This document shows, in pieces, positions 34,867 through 43,583 of a stretch of 58,447 bases of DNA (positions are counted from its first letter, which is position 1; every line of letters starts with the position of its first letter). This DNA comes from Candidatus Bathyarchaeota archaeon (lineage in GTDB: Archaea; Thermoproteota; Bathyarchaeia; Bathyarchaeales; Bathycorpusculaceae). Made by a program: the position numbers and the translations under genes. The stretch is from the NCBI GenBank assembly GCA_026014665.1, contig JAOZHX010000023.1, positions 1 to 58,447 of the forward strand, written 5' to 3'. The notes under the pieces are model-generated. The model made no database searches. It was not told where the DNA came from and saw only the letters and a list, made by a program, of their open reading frames with translations.

Positions 34867-35370
34867 TTAAGATGTTAGTTTCGTCGGCTTGAAATTAACA
34901 TCCGACTGCATCTTTTTGAATCTTTCCGCTTCTAACGCAGTCAAAACAAGCTCTTTGACATCGACGGGCAGTTGTTCTTGTTGCCATTTTCTTTCATCAT
35001 CGACGGATTTGCCTGCTGCTTTCACCGCCCGCAAAGCATACAATGCCCCGCCCAGTGAGTGGTCAGCCATGTGAGCAGTCGCCACAGCATGCCCGACCGA
35101 GCGAGCCACCGCAACCGCCACGGGGTTTGAGGATTCTCTGGCAACCGCAAAAGCATCCACAGCCGCTTTTCTTGCATTCCCAACCGAAGCTTTGCCGAGC
35201 CGCCACTGCTCAGCCACTTTTAGCGCATGGTTTAGCCGTTCATCAATTTCTTGTCCAAAGAGAGGCAAAACGTGTTGTGCACAAAGGCAAGCCCATAAAA
35301 TCAGCTGGCGATGCTGCTCTTTTTTTAGATGTCCGCCTCGGTGTTCTGCAATGAATCGTTTATCCCGCAT
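34867..35370 (-). CDS. Imm5-like putative immunity protein
   Basis: The 167-aa product is an all-helical protein with the pattern RFIAEHRGGHLKKEQHRQL, WACLCAQHVLPLF, then GNARKAAVDAFAVARES and ARSVGHAVATAHMADHSLGGA. This H-x-x-G-x-L...H-V-L-P-L-F...G-H-A-V-A-T-A-H-x-x-D-H arrangement matches the Imm5-like domain of putative polymorphic-toxin immunity proteins. No toxin gene is adjacent, and the family also occurs alone, so the immunity role is uncertain. Confidence 0.65.
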   Translation of the reverse strand: MRDKRFIAEHRGGHLKKEQHRQLILWACLCAQHVLPLFGQEIDERLNHALKVAEQWRLGKASVGNARKAAVDAFAVARESSNPVAVAVARSVGHAVATAHMADHSLGGALYALRAVKAAGKSVDDERKWQQEQLPVDVKELVLTALEAERFKKMQSDVNFKPTKLTS

Positions 35371-35480
35371 CCCTAACGCCTTTTCGCTATTACGATGGTT
35401 TCTTTAAAGAGCCTATTGGTTAAAGGAGTTTGCAAAATGCAAAATAACCCAGCCGCCACTAGCTTAGATGAGGCATACAG

Positions 35481-36203
35481 TTGAAAACGCAACCAGTCAC
35501 GTGGGATTTAACGGAGCTGTTCCCCAGCGTAACCGACCCTAAAGTTAACCAAGCCATCGCAGCAATCACTGCAGAAGTAGATACTTTTGAGAAGGCTTAT
35601 CGAGGCAAGATCATTAACCTGACAGCAGAGGGCTTACTTAAGTGCCTACAAGATTTAGAAGCACTCGACACAAAAATCAGCGACATAACATTGTTTGCTA
35701 GTTTGGCGTTTTCAGCGAACATGACTTTGCCTGAGACTCAGGCGTTGCATGACAGAGTGGATAAGCTTGAGGCTGCAGTGGGCAAGCAATTGGCGTTTTA
35801 CCCATTGGAGCTAGGAAAGCTGGTGAAGAGTAAACCACAACTGATTGAAGACCAAGTTTTAGTTAACTACAAGCATATGCTGCAACGTGTCCACCGCCGA
35901 GTGGAACATCAACTAAGCGAAGTCGAAGAGCAACTCATAATTGAGAAGGACCAATTCGGCGTCAACGCTTGGGAGGAGCTGCAATGCAAATGGCTCAACA
36001 CGCGCCTCTTTGAAATCACTGTGCAGGGAGAAAAAAAGACGCTGAGTAACTGCGAAGCCAACGGCTTGCTCTCGAACCCTGACCGCGCCACAAGAGAAAT
36101 GACCAGCGAAGGCAAGTTTAAGTGCCGAAGGGACAATCAGGAATACGATACAAGAGAAGACTATGAAGCTCACTGTATGGAAGAACACACTAGCGGATGG
36201 TAG
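35481..36203 (+). CDS. Truncated oligoendopeptidase F fused to a zinc-finger-like tail
   Basis: Residues 1-207 match the N-terminal helical domain of M3 peptidase PepF (VTWDLTELFPSV, TLFASLAFSANM, KTLSNCEANGLLSNPDRATR). The chain then changes abruptly to FKCRRDNQEYDTREDYEAHCMEEH, which resembles a C2H2-type zinc finger with an incomplete C-x2-C. The catalytic HExxH domain is absent. TTG start at 35481. No peptidase activity is expected; either a decayed gene or a new chimeric protein. Confidence 0.65.
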   Translation: MKTQPVTWDLTELFPSVTDPKVNQAIAAITAEVDTFEKAYRGKIINLTAEGLLKCLQDLEALDTKISDITLFASLAFSANMTLPETQALHDRVDKLEAAVGKQLAFYPLELGKLVKSKPQLIEDQVLVNYKHMLQRVHRRVEHQLSEVEEQLIIEKDQFGVNAWEELQCKWLNTRLFEITVQGEKKTLSNCEANGLLSNPDRATREMTSEGKFKCRRDNQEYDTREDYEAHCMEEHTSGW

Positions 36204-36214
36204 ATTAAAAATTG

Positions 36215-36242
36215 GGGCTGAAAAACGCCCGTTTTTTTTACT
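36215..36242 (+). terminator. Hairpin with T-tract behind the truncated PepF gene
   Basis: GGGC (36215-36218) pairs with GCCC (36227-36230), followed by G and a T run, between the convergent PepF-like and ferredoxin genes. Confidence 0.5.
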
Positions 36243-36738
36243 GTTTTTCTTTCCTAGACTCTTGGAAGAGCTTTTTGATCGCGCCGATTCTGGCTTTCTG
36301 CGCCAACACATCGCTGGTGACGACTGTCAAAGCTTCTTCAGGACACCACTTCACGCATTGTGGACCATCAGCTTTGTCTTTGCACATGTCACAAACGTAA
36401 ACAACTTTGGTTTCCGGATGCAGCATCATGGCACCGTAATCGCAAGCTTCGATGCACCAACCACAGCCGTTGCACTTGTCCTTATCAAGAGTTATAATGC
36501 CGGATTCGTCCTGTTTGAGAGCATCCCGTGGGCACGCTGCAACGCAAGCGGGTTCTTCACAGAGCCGGCATGTGACAGCCATGTTGGCAAGTTGGTTAAC
36601 GCGGACGACGCGGATGCGTGATTTGAGCGGGTTGAAGGCTTTTTCTTTAGTGAAAGAACAGGCATATTCGCAGATTTGGCAGCCTACGCATTTCTCAGGG
36701 TCTGCGGAGACGAATTTTCGTTCGTGTATTTTTACCAT
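36238..36738 (-). CDS. Four-cluster ferredoxin subunit of aldehyde oxidoreductase 1
   Basis: The 166-aa protein has four cysteine groups: CVGCQICEYAC, CRLCEEPACVAAC, CNGCGWCIEAC and CDMC...CVKWC, hence four predicted [4Fe-4S] clusters of the HycB/AOR-partner type. It lies six bases behind the AOR gene and would carry electrons from its tungsten site to ferredoxin or a further partner. Closely similar to the ferredoxin at 39941 and to a domain inserted in IorA (53001-53405). Confidence 0.88.
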   Translation of the reverse strand: MVKIHERKFVSADPEKCVGCQICEYACSFTKEKAFNPLKSRIRVVRVNQLANMAVTCRLCEEPACVAACPRDALKQDESGIITLDKDKCNGCGWCIEACDYGAMMLHPETKVVYVCDMCKDKADGPQCVKWCPEEALTVVTSDVLAQKARIGAIKKLFQESRKEKQ

Positions 36739-36743
36739 TTTTT

Positions 36744-38600
36744 TTATGCCTCTTTTCCTACAACTAAGTTGGAGAATTCTTCGAGTCCTAACTCTTGGAG
36801 TTTAGTTTTAGTCGGGACACCTTCTAAGGTCCAGCCTCGGGCTGAATAGTAATCGTCCAATAACAGGTCAAGTTCATCTTGGGTTACGACTGCTCCTTTT
36901 GCTGGTCCGTCATCGGTGATGGGTTGGTTCATGATTTTCCAGGGGAGTGTATCGTCTTCTCGGGTTTTACCTTCTCGGATGTTGATGAGTTTAGCAAGGG
37001 TGTTTATCCGCTCGCCTGCAATTGCCAGCTCTTCAGGCGTGGTTTCAGCGCCTGTGACTAAGCTGTAGAGTTTTGCCAGGTCAGCGAGTTCTTTGTAGAG
37101 TGTGCCTCTTGCATTCTTGCAAACGATGAACGAGTCAATGAGTGCGTAAATGTCTTCGGCGTCTTTGACGAGTTTGCCCCTGCCTTTTTCTGCTTTAAAG
37201 CGGTCCACTTTGCCTTTAAGGTCGATGGTGTATGCTCCGCTGCGGTTTTGGTCTGCGCCACGGAAAGAAACCGCTGCTGCAAGGGCAGCTGTTTTTAGGC
37301 AACGCAAATCGTAGCCTGTGACTTCTAAACCTTTAATTTCCTGGGCTAGTTCCTTGGAGTTTTTGCCGATTTTTTCAGCTGCAATTTTTACACCGTCTGC
37401 AAGGATTTCGCCTATGCCTTCGCGTTTGCCGATTTTTTCAACTAGTTGTATAAGAGCTTGGGCGTTGCCGAAGTGAGCGTCCACTCCATCGAGTTGCTCG
37501 TGGGTTAGGATGCCTTTTTCGTGGCAATCCATGAGAAAGCTGATGGTTACGCCTGTGCTGGTTGCGTCTAAGCCGTAGTAGTTGCAGAGTTCAGCGGCTT
37601 TTATGATGGTGTCGAGTTTGTCCACGCCACAGTTTGGTCCCAGTGCCCATAGGTTATCGTATTCAATGCGTGCCAACGTGCCCTTGTATGGTCCTTCCCT
37701 GATAACTGCTTCGTGTTCACAACGCATAGCGCATGAGTTACAAGCGATTATTTTTGCGATGTAGCGTTCGTTGAGGGCTTCGCCGCTGATGTTTTCTGCG
37801 TTCTCGAAGTGGGCATTGTTGAAGTTGCGGGTCGGCATACAATAAAGTGAATTTTGAATCAGGACGTTCTCTGTTGTCCCCAGCGTACGGTATTTCTGCG
37901 CGGCAGGTCCTTTCATGCGTTCATGGAATTCTTTAACCATTTCGATGAATTCATCGGGTTTAGCAACAGTGATGTCGTGGGTGCCTCTGACTGCGATAGC
38001 TTTGAGGTTTTTGCTGCCCATAACTGCTCCCAAACCAGTTCTTCCAGCTGCGCGAGTTTTCTCATTGATTATGCAAGCAATTTTTGACTGGTTTTCTCCT
38101 GCCAAACCAATAGAGGCAATCCGAACGTAGTAGTCGCCGAGTTCATCTTTTAGGAAATCTTCGGTTTCAGAAGGGGATTTTCCCCAGATACTTGAAGCAT
38201 CAAGAAGTTGGATTGAATCGTCGTCAATCCAGAGATAAACTGGCCTCTCAGCTTTACCAGTGAAAACTATGGCGTCGTAACCCGCACGTTTGATTTCTGC
38301 GCCAAAAGTACCGTGACTTACAGCTTGGCCCACGCCGTTTGTTAATGGTGATTTGGATATGAAGGCATGTCCGTTGCCTCCGGTTGGAAACATGGTTCCT
38401 GAGGTGGGACCTACAGCAAGGACAAGGGGGTTTTCGGGGCTGAGTGGGTCAACACCAGCTTTTGAGTTGGATAGGTAGAGTTTCATGCCTAAGCCGATGC
38501 CGCCTATGTATTTTTTGGCGGTTTCTTCGCTTAGATTTTCTGTTTTGGCTTTGCCTGTGGCTAAATCAACATAGAGGATTTTTCCTGCGTAACCGAGCAA
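36744..38600 (-). CDS. aor: Aldehyde:ferredoxin oxidoreductase 1 (tungsten enzyme)
   Basis: Oxidises aldehydes to acids with ferredoxin as acceptor (or the reverse). The family N-terminus YAGKILYVDLATGKAKTENL is present, along with cofactor-binding segments (GPTSGTMFPTGGNG, KRAGYDAIVFTGKA, GAVMGSKNLKAIAVRG) and the cluster cysteines C287-x2-C290-x3-C294, with a fourth in DSFIVCK near 495. At 618 aa it is full length. ATG start at 38600. The ferredoxin gene follows six bases later. Its promoter region shares a 29-base element with that of the second AOR. Substrate unknown; aryl or acyl aldehydes are likely given the nearby IOR genes. Confidence 0.92.
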   Translation of the reverse strand: MLGYAGKILYVDLATGKAKTENLSEETAKKYIGGIGLGMKLYLSNSKAGVDPLSPENPLVLAVGPTSGTMFPTGGNGHAFISKSPLTNGVGQAVSHGTFGAEIKRAGYDAIVFTGKAERPVYLWIDDDSIQLLDASSIWGKSPSETEDFLKDELGDYYVRIASIGLAGENQSKIACIINEKTRAAGRTGLGAVMGSKNLKAIAVRGTHDITVAKPDEFIEMVKEFHERMKGPAAQKYRTLGTTENVLIQNSLYCMPTRNFNNAHFENAENISGEALNERYIAKIIACNSCAMRCEHEAVIREGPYKGTLARIEYDNLWALGPNCGVDKLDTIIKAAELCNYYGLDATSTGVTISFLMDCHEKGILTHEQLDGVDAHFGNAQALIQLVEKIGKREGIGEILADGVKIAAEKIGKNSKELAQEIKGLEVTGYDLRCLKTAALAAAVSFRGADQNRSGAYTIDLKGKVDRFKAEKGRGKLVKDAEDIYALIDSFIVCKNARGTLYKELADLAKLYSLVTGAETTPEELAIAGERINTLAKLINIREGKTREDDTLPWKIMNQPITDDGPAKGAVVTQDELDLLLDDYYSARGWTLEGVPTKTKLQELGLEEFSNLVVGKEA

Positions 38601-38633
38601 TCCATGCGTCTCCTAATGGTTTTAGAGTATTTA

Positions 38634-38662
38634 GTCAGTTGAAAGCTATATTAAGTTAATGG
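38634..38662 (-). promoter_or_regulatory. Shared AOR promoter element, copy 1
   Basis: A 29-base segment with core CTATATTAAGTTAATGG, identical at 26 of 29 positions to 42358-42386. On the minus strand it reads CCATTAACTTAATATAG, a TATA box with its flank, about 46 bases before the AOR start. Confidence 0.65.
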
Positions 38663-38722
38663 GGTATGATGGTATGAATTGATGGCTTTCCTGTAGAGTC
38701 AAATTTGTTTGCGTACTAAACG

Positions 38723-38730
38723 ATATAAAT
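38723..38730 (+). promoter_or_regulatory. TATA box of the MoaD-like gene
   Basis: GATATAAATT about 80 bases before the start. GGAGAGACAATG at the start gives the ribosome binding site. Confidence 0.45.
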
Positions 38731-38807
38731 TGAATTTTTAGGTCAAAAAGCATGTGGAAAGAAAAGAAATATCAGAGCCCACCAACAATCACTAAGACGG
38801 AGAGACA

Positions 38808-39095
38808 ATGCAGGTTAAAGTCCACTACATCAGCCTAGTCAAAAGCTACACAAACAAAAGCCAAGAAGAAATCACACTAAACGACGATGCAACAGTCGGG
38901 CAATTGCTCGATCAAATCGCCAAAGCATACGGCCCAAAATTCAGCCAAGAAGTCTATGACCCAGACAAGAAAGAGATGAAGTCAACCTTCGTAGCGATGT
39001 TAAACGGCGTTCACATAAACCAGTTGAAGGGAACCAGCACCCCGCTAAAGAACGGCGACACTTTAATTTTAATGTCGTTGATGACAGGCGGATGA
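38808..39095 (+). CDS. MoaD/ThiS-family sulfur carrier
   Basis: The 95-aa protein is a ubiquitin-fold sulfur carrier: VHYISLVKSYTNKSQEEITL, then ATVGQLLDQIAKAYG, LNGVHINQLKGTSTPLKNGDTLILM, ending in the obligatory Gly-Gly (MTGG). The C-terminal glycine would be adenylated and thiocarboxylated to deliver sulfur to the pterin of the tungsten cofactor. It lies divergently beside aor1, so a role in W-cofactor for these enzymes is the best guess. A MoaD-like protein dedicated to AORs is common in archaea. Confidence 0.85.
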   Translation: MQVKVHYISLVKSYTNKSQEEITLNDDATVGQLLDQIAKAYGPKFSQEVYDPDKKEMKSTFVAMLNGVHINQLKGTSTPLKNGDTLILMSLMTGG

Positions 39096-39217
39096 AGGCC
39101 GAAATTTCTTCCTTCCAAATTCTTTCTTGTTACTGTTCTGCCACAGTCACGCTTCCTTAAAAGAGCCAGGTTACTTGTTCCTTGATAGAAATTAATCAAA
39201 ACATAAAAGTGATAATC

Positions 39218-39607
39218 ATGTCTCAAAACGATAAACACCATCAAGAGATAGTTAACGGATTATTCAATCAGATGAAGCAAATCCTAGACGAGTCAAAACA
39301 GCCAATCTACATCTACCTAGACGACAACCACAAGATGTGCAACCAACAATTCGCCACTTTCTTGGGCTACAAGTCACCGCAGGAATGGGCAAAAACCCCT
39401 GGGTTTCTGGACCTCTACGTTGATGAGAGCAGCCGAGAAACTGTTGCCGCTGCTTACTGGAACGCTGCCGACAGCTTTAACGCTTCAACCATAGAGGTGA
39501 CCTGGAAGAAAAAAGATGGCACCACCAAAACCTCAAAAGTTATCATGGTTCCTATGACGTTTGAGGGACACATTCTTGTAGTGCATTTTCTAACAAACGT
39601 CAAGTAG
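39218..39607 (+). CDS. Single PAS-domain protein
   Basis: About 129 aa. The PAS core is IYIYLDDNHKMCNQQFATFLGY followed by KSPQEWA...YVDESSRETVAAAYWNA and strands TIEVTWKKKDGTTKTSKVIMVPM. No output domain is attached, so it may sense a ligand and act on a partner. Start ATG 39218 behind GTGAT; the frame opens at 39182. Together with the MoaD-like gene it lies between the two AOR operons. Confidence 0.7.
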   Translation: MSQNDKHHQEIVNGLFNQMKQILDESKQPIYIYLDDNHKMCNQQFATFLGYKSPQEWAKTPGFLDLYVDESSRETVAAAYWNAADSFNASTIEVTWKKKDGTTKTSKVIMVPMTFEGHILVVHFLTNVK

Positions 39608-39940
39608 TCTCTCTCTAAACGCAACATTCCAATTTTTCATTTAATTTAAAAAAGTCCTTTTGAAACGCGTTGCTTTACCGATCTACCCCTCCCCCTATTT
39701 ATAGCGGCTACTCATTGAACGAACAAATGGCAACGCTATGATTTTGGTGTTTTCAAAGTTCAAAAAGTCTCTGTCTTTGGTTATTAACGTTTCATTGTTT
39801 GCGGCCGCTATACCCGCAATCAATCAATTAAATTTATGCATGACTGTATGTATTTATTTTCTCAAAAAGATAAAAAAAACTATTGCAATTAATAAATTAA
39901 AAAATTAGATAGCGCAGAGAAAAATCGCGCTTTGATGGGT
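39608..39940. other. Intergenic region with VapC remnant
   Basis: Contains the toxin-gene remnant at 39695-39825, a C-rich tract (39685-39695), and A/T-rich sequence upstream of nothing recognisable. The remaining part is the 3' flank of the second AOR operon. Confidence 0.45.
39695..39825 (-). pseudogene. VapC (PIN-domain toxin) C-terminal remnant
   Basis: On the minus strand the frame reads IAAANNETLITKDRDFLNFE then NTKIIALPF, ending at a stop (39695-39697). This is the end of a PIN domain (A-x-x-x-N-x-x-L-I-T-x-D-x-D-F). An upstream GATTGC (Asp-Cys) is one base out of frame. Start, first acidic residues and antitoxin are missing. Confidence 0.55.
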
Positions 39941-40453
39941 TTATTTGGATTTTTTGGCTTCTTCGGCTGTTTGGAAGAGGTTCTTGACAGCTTTCTGCCG
40001 GTACTTCTGCGCCAACGTTTCCGCCGTAACGTAAGTGAGCGCTTCTTCAGGACACCACTTCACGCATTGGGGCTCTTTGGTTTCGTTATCAGTGCAGCTG
40101 TTGCAGGTGAAAACGACTTTCTTTTCTGGGTGCATGTTCATGGCTCCGAATTGGCAGGCGCTAATGCACCATCCGCAGCCGTTGCAGGCTGATTCATCAA
40201 CGCGAATTATGCCAGTGTTCTCCTCCTGCTTTAGAGCGTCTCTTGGGCATGCTGCCACGCATGCTGGGTCCTCGCAGTGTCGACAGGTTATAGCCAAGTT
40301 CACGAGCGGTCCCATGCGCATGGCGCGTATGCGGGATTTGTTGGGGTTGAAGGTTTTTTCGTTTACCATGCTGCAGGCATATTCGCAGACACAGCAGCCG
40401 ATGCATTTTTCTGGGTCAGCGGTTACGAATTTTCTATCTTGTGGGCGTACCAT
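39941..40453 (-). CDS. Four-cluster ferredoxin subunit of aldehyde oxidoreductase 2
   Basis: 170-aa paralogue of the ferredoxin at 36238. Cysteine groups CIGCCVCEYAC, CRHCEDPACVAAC, CNGCGWCISAC and CNSC...CVKWC predict four [4Fe-4S] clusters; the phrase TFNPNKSRIR and the KWCPEEALT end are shared. It starts two bases after the AOR2 stop. Predicted electron acceptor of AOR2. Confidence 0.88.
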   Translation of the reverse strand: MVRPQDRKFVTADPEKCIGCCVCEYACSMVNEKTFNPNKSRIRAMRMGPLVNLAITCRHCEDPACVAACPRDALKQEENTGIIRVDESACNGCGWCISACQFGAMNMHPEKKVVFTCNSCTDNETKEPQCVKWCPEEALTYVTAETLAQKYRQKAVKNLFQTAEEAKKSK

Positions 40454-40455
40454 TT

Positions 40456-42327
40456 TTATGCTCCTCCGTTGGTTGCTTTCTGAACAATAGGCGCAAGGTC
40501 GCCGAGACCAAGCGCGTTAAGACGTTCAATTGTTGGTACTCCGTCGGCGGTCCAGCCCCGTGAGGCGTAATAGTCGTCTAAGCCAATCTGGAATTCTTCC
40601 TCGCTGACTACAACGCCTTTAGCTGGGCCTTCGTCTGGAACTGGGGTGTTCTTAATCTTCCAAGGCAGGGTGTCGTATTTGCGTGTTCCTTTGCCTTCGC
40701 GTATGTTGAAGAGTCTGGCAAGGTTTTCGATGCGGTCACCGCTCTTCATCATCTCTTCAGGGGTAATCGGTATGCCAGTGGCGAGCGTGTAGTAGTTGGT
40801 CAGGTCTTTCCAGCCGTCGTAGTATGTTCCTCTGCTGAATTTACACACGATAAGCGAGTCGATGATGTTGTACATGAGACTCTCGTCAGTAATCATTTTG
40901 CCGCGTCCCTTCTCGATCTTGAAGCGGTTAACTTTGCCTTTGACATCAGGCGAGTAAGCACCGTTTCGCAGGTGGCAAGCTCCACGGAATGAGACGCTAA
41001 AGCCAAGTGCAGCGGTCTTTAGGGTTCTTAGGTCATAGCCTGGAAGCTCTAAGCCTTTGATGTGGCAAGCGTACTTGTAGGCGTCTCCGCCGATAAGTTC
41101 AGCTGCTTTGGCTACTCCTTCAGCAAGGATGTTTCCAAGCCAACCTTCACGTTTGCCAATTTTGTGGATAATTGCGATTAGGGCTTCTGCGTTGCCGAAG
41201 CGGAGGTCGATTCCGTCGGTTTGTTCCTTGGTGATGACGCCGTGCTCATAGCAGTCCATGGCGAAAGCAACAACTACGCCGATGCTGATGCCGTCCATGC
41301 CGTACTCATTAACGATGCGCATGGCTTCGATGATTGCATCCAGCCTGTCTATGCCGCAGAGCGGACCCATGCTCCAGAGACACTCGAACTCCAAACGTGA
41401 AGTTGAGCCTTTGTATGGTCCTTCAGGCACCACAGCTATGTGGTCACAGCGCATGCCGCAGGTTGCGCAACCTACGATTTTCTTAACGTAGTGTTCGTTT
41501 AGGTATTCTCCGCTGACTTTATCGGCGCCTTCAAAAGTTGCGTTAGTCCAGTTCCTCGTGGCGAGGGCTGATAGCGAGTTTAGAACAAGCACGTTCTCGG
41601 GTGTGCCCAAGGTCTTGTACTTCTTGGTTGCTGGACCCTTCATGCGTTCATGAATCATTTTGATGTATTCTTTAAAACCGTCTAGGTTTGCCACGTTAAC
41701 ATCTTTGGTTCCGCGAACAGCCACTGCTTTGAGGTTCTTGCTGCCCATAACGCCGCCCATGCCGCTGCGTCCAATGGCTCGGAATTCGTCGTTTATGATG
41801 GCTGCAAACCTGCAAAGTTTCTCTCCTGCTTCGCCAATGGCTGAGACACGAATGTAAAAGTCGCCGAGTTCATCTCGGATGCGTTTGTCGGTGTCATTTA
41901 CAGTTGCGTATTTTAAGTGTTCAGCGTTTCGGATTTCAACTTTATCATCGTCGATCCAAAGGTAAGACAGCTTGGGTGCTTTACCCTTTATGACCACAGC
42001 GTCGTACCCTGCACGTTTTAGGTCAGGACCGAAAAATCCATGGGCTTTGGCTTCGCCGACTCCACCTGTGGAGGGCGACTTGGAAACGACTGCGTAACCG
42101 TTTCCCGCTGTCGGACCCATGGTGCCACTTAGTGGACCCGTGCAGTAAATCAGTGGGTTGTCTGGGTCGTAGGCATCTGTGCCTGGTTTTGAATTGTCCA
42201 TGAGTAAGCGGATGCCTAAGCCGATGCCGCCGATGTAGCTTTTAGCCATATCTTCGGTTAGCGGCTCTGTTTTGGTTTCTCCAGTTGTGAGGTTAACATG
42301 TAAAATTTTTCCAGCGTAAGCAAACAT
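40456..42327 (-). CDS. aor: Aldehyde:ferredoxin oxidoreductase 2 (tungsten enzyme)
   Basis: 623-aa paralogue of aor1 with the same hallmarks: YAGKILHVNLTTGETKTEPL, GPLSGTMGPTAGNGYA, GGVMGSKNLKAVAVRG, cluster motif CATCGMRC and a later DSLIVCKFSRG. Transcribed ahead of its own ferredoxin and preceded by the shared promoter element at 42358. Two full copies with private ferredoxins suggest different aldehydes or different expression; neither is damaged. Confidence 0.92.
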   Translation of the reverse strand: MFAYAGKILHVNLTTGETKTEPLTEDMAKSYIGGIGLGIRLLMDNSKPGTDAYDPDNPLIYCTGPLSGTMGPTAGNGYAVVSKSPSTGGVGEAKAHGFFGPDLKRAGYDAVVIKGKAPKLSYLWIDDDKVEIRNAEHLKYATVNDTDKRIRDELGDFYIRVSAIGEAGEKLCRFAAIINDEFRAIGRSGMGGVMGSKNLKAVAVRGTKDVNVANLDGFKEYIKMIHERMKGPATKKYKTLGTPENVLVLNSLSALATRNWTNATFEGADKVSGEYLNEHYVKKIVGCATCGMRCDHIAVVPEGPYKGSTSRLEFECLWSMGPLCGIDRLDAIIEAMRIVNEYGMDGISIGVVVAFAMDCYEHGVITKEQTDGIDLRFGNAEALIAIIHKIGKREGWLGNILAEGVAKAAELIGGDAYKYACHIKGLELPGYDLRTLKTAALGFSVSFRGACHLRNGAYSPDVKGKVNRFKIEKGRGKMITDESLMYNIIDSLIVCKFSRGTYYDGWKDLTNYYTLATGIPITPEEMMKSGDRIENLARLFNIREGKGTRKYDTLPWKIKNTPVPDEGPAKGVVVSEEEFQIGLDDYYASRGWTADGVPTIERLNALGLGDLAPIVQKATNGGA

Positions 42328-42357
42328 GCTTTTTTCCCCTCATTGTTAGTTAGGGAT

Positions 42358-42386
42358 GTCATCTGAAAACTATATTAAGTTAATGG
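42358..42386 (-). promoter_or_regulatory. Shared AOR promoter element, copy 2
   Basis: 26 of 29 bases match 38634-38662, including the full core CTATATTAAGTTAATGG, at nearly the same distance (about 43 bases) before the AOR2 start. Includes the probable TATA box. Confidence 0.65.
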
Positions 42387-42531
42387 CTGGTTTGTTTAAA
42401 TTTTGACGTATTTTCTCGAAGTGCTTTTGAGAACACAACGCAAAGCAAACTGATTTTCCAAACAGCAAACATCCAGAAAGCGAAAATTAAAAACCAACCT
42501 TCATCATTCTCCATTCAAAAGGCGAACACTC

Positions 42532-43572
42532 TTGAACCGAACCAAAGCCCTCAAACAAGCAGCCACAAAACAGGACAAACCAGCCACCTTCGCAATCTTC
42601 AACCAAAACAACATAACCTACTTCACCAACTTCTCTGGAGCAAACGCGCTTCTAATCCCCGAACATGGCGAAAACGTCCTCTACGTATCACCAGTCAACT
42701 ATGAACAAGCCAAAGCAGAAACCAGAGGCGTCGAAATACAGTTGCTTAGGCGCGGAGAAAACCTTATGGAGAAAATCGCCAAACAGACCTCGGCTACAAA
42801 AATTTGTGTTGACAATTTGGGGATTGAAAGTTGGCGTCTACTCGCGAAAGCAGTTGGCGGGGAAGAGAAACTTGAAGTTGCAAACAGCCTCATCTGCGAA
42901 CTTCGCAAAAAGAAGAATCTAGATGAGATTCATCTTATCAGAGAAGCCTGCAAACTGTCTAACCTCGGCATGCAAACCGCAGCAAAAACCATCTGTGTAG
43001 GCGTAAAAGAGAAAGAAATCGCTGCAGAAGCAGAGTATGCCATGCGCAAGGCAGGTTCAGACGGTGTGGCTTTTGACACCATCGTGGCTTCTGGACTATG
43101 CTGTGCCTATCCACATGGCACTTTCATGGAGCGAACAATTCAGCAGGGCGATTTGGTGATGGTTGATTTAGGCGCAACGTTTAGGTTTTACCGTTCAGAC
43201 ATCACTAGGACATTCTCAGTAGGAGAACCATCAGAAGAACAAGCTAAGATGATGCAGACAGTAAAACTAGCACAGCAAGTAGCACTTGGAACCATGAAGC
43301 CAGGAGTTTTAGCAAAAGATGTTGATGCAGCAGCTAGACGGGTTATTGCGGACGCTGGGTTTGGCGAATTTTTTGTTCATAACCTTGGCCACGGAGTTGG
43401 GTTAGAGGTTCATGAAGCGCCGATTTTAAGTCCTGACAGCAAAGACGTTTTGGAAGAGGGCAATGTAGTGACAGTTGAGCCAGGGATTTATCTGCCTGGG
43501 TTCTGCGGTGTTCGGATTGAAGATACAGTACTCGTGACTAGTGATGGCGCAGAAAAACTAACCCATGCATAG
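42532..43572 (+). CDS. pepQ: Xaa-Pro dipeptidase/aminopeptidase (M24)
   Basis: Cleaves peptides next to proline in the cytosol. The N-terminal creatinase-like domain is about residues 1-120. The metal ligands of the pita-bread fold are visible: DLGATFRFYRSDITRTFS (two Asp), HNLGHGVGLEVHEAP (His), VTVEPGIYLPG (Glu) and GVRIEDTV (Glu). Length 346 aa is typical. TTG start at 42532 in the sequence CACTCTTGAACCG. It would release amino acids for the fermentation genes downstream. Confidence 0.9.
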   Translation: MNRTKALKQAATKQDKPATFAIFNQNNITYFTNFSGANALLIPEHGENVLYVSPVNYEQAKAETRGVEIQLLRRGENLMEKIAKQTSATKICVDNLGIESWRLLAKAVGGEEKLEVANSLICELRKKKNLDEIHLIREACKLSNLGMQTAAKTICVGVKEKEIAAEAEYAMRKAGSDGVAFDTIVASGLCCAYPHGTFMERTIQQGDLVMVDLGATFRFYRSDITRTFSVGEPSEEQAKMMQTVKLAQQVALGTMKPGVLAKDVDAAARRVIADAGFGEFFVHNLGHGVGLEVHEAPILSPDSKDVLEEGNVVTVEPGIYLPGFCGVRIEDTVLVTSDGAEKLTHA

Positions 43573-43583
43573 CCACTTAAGGA

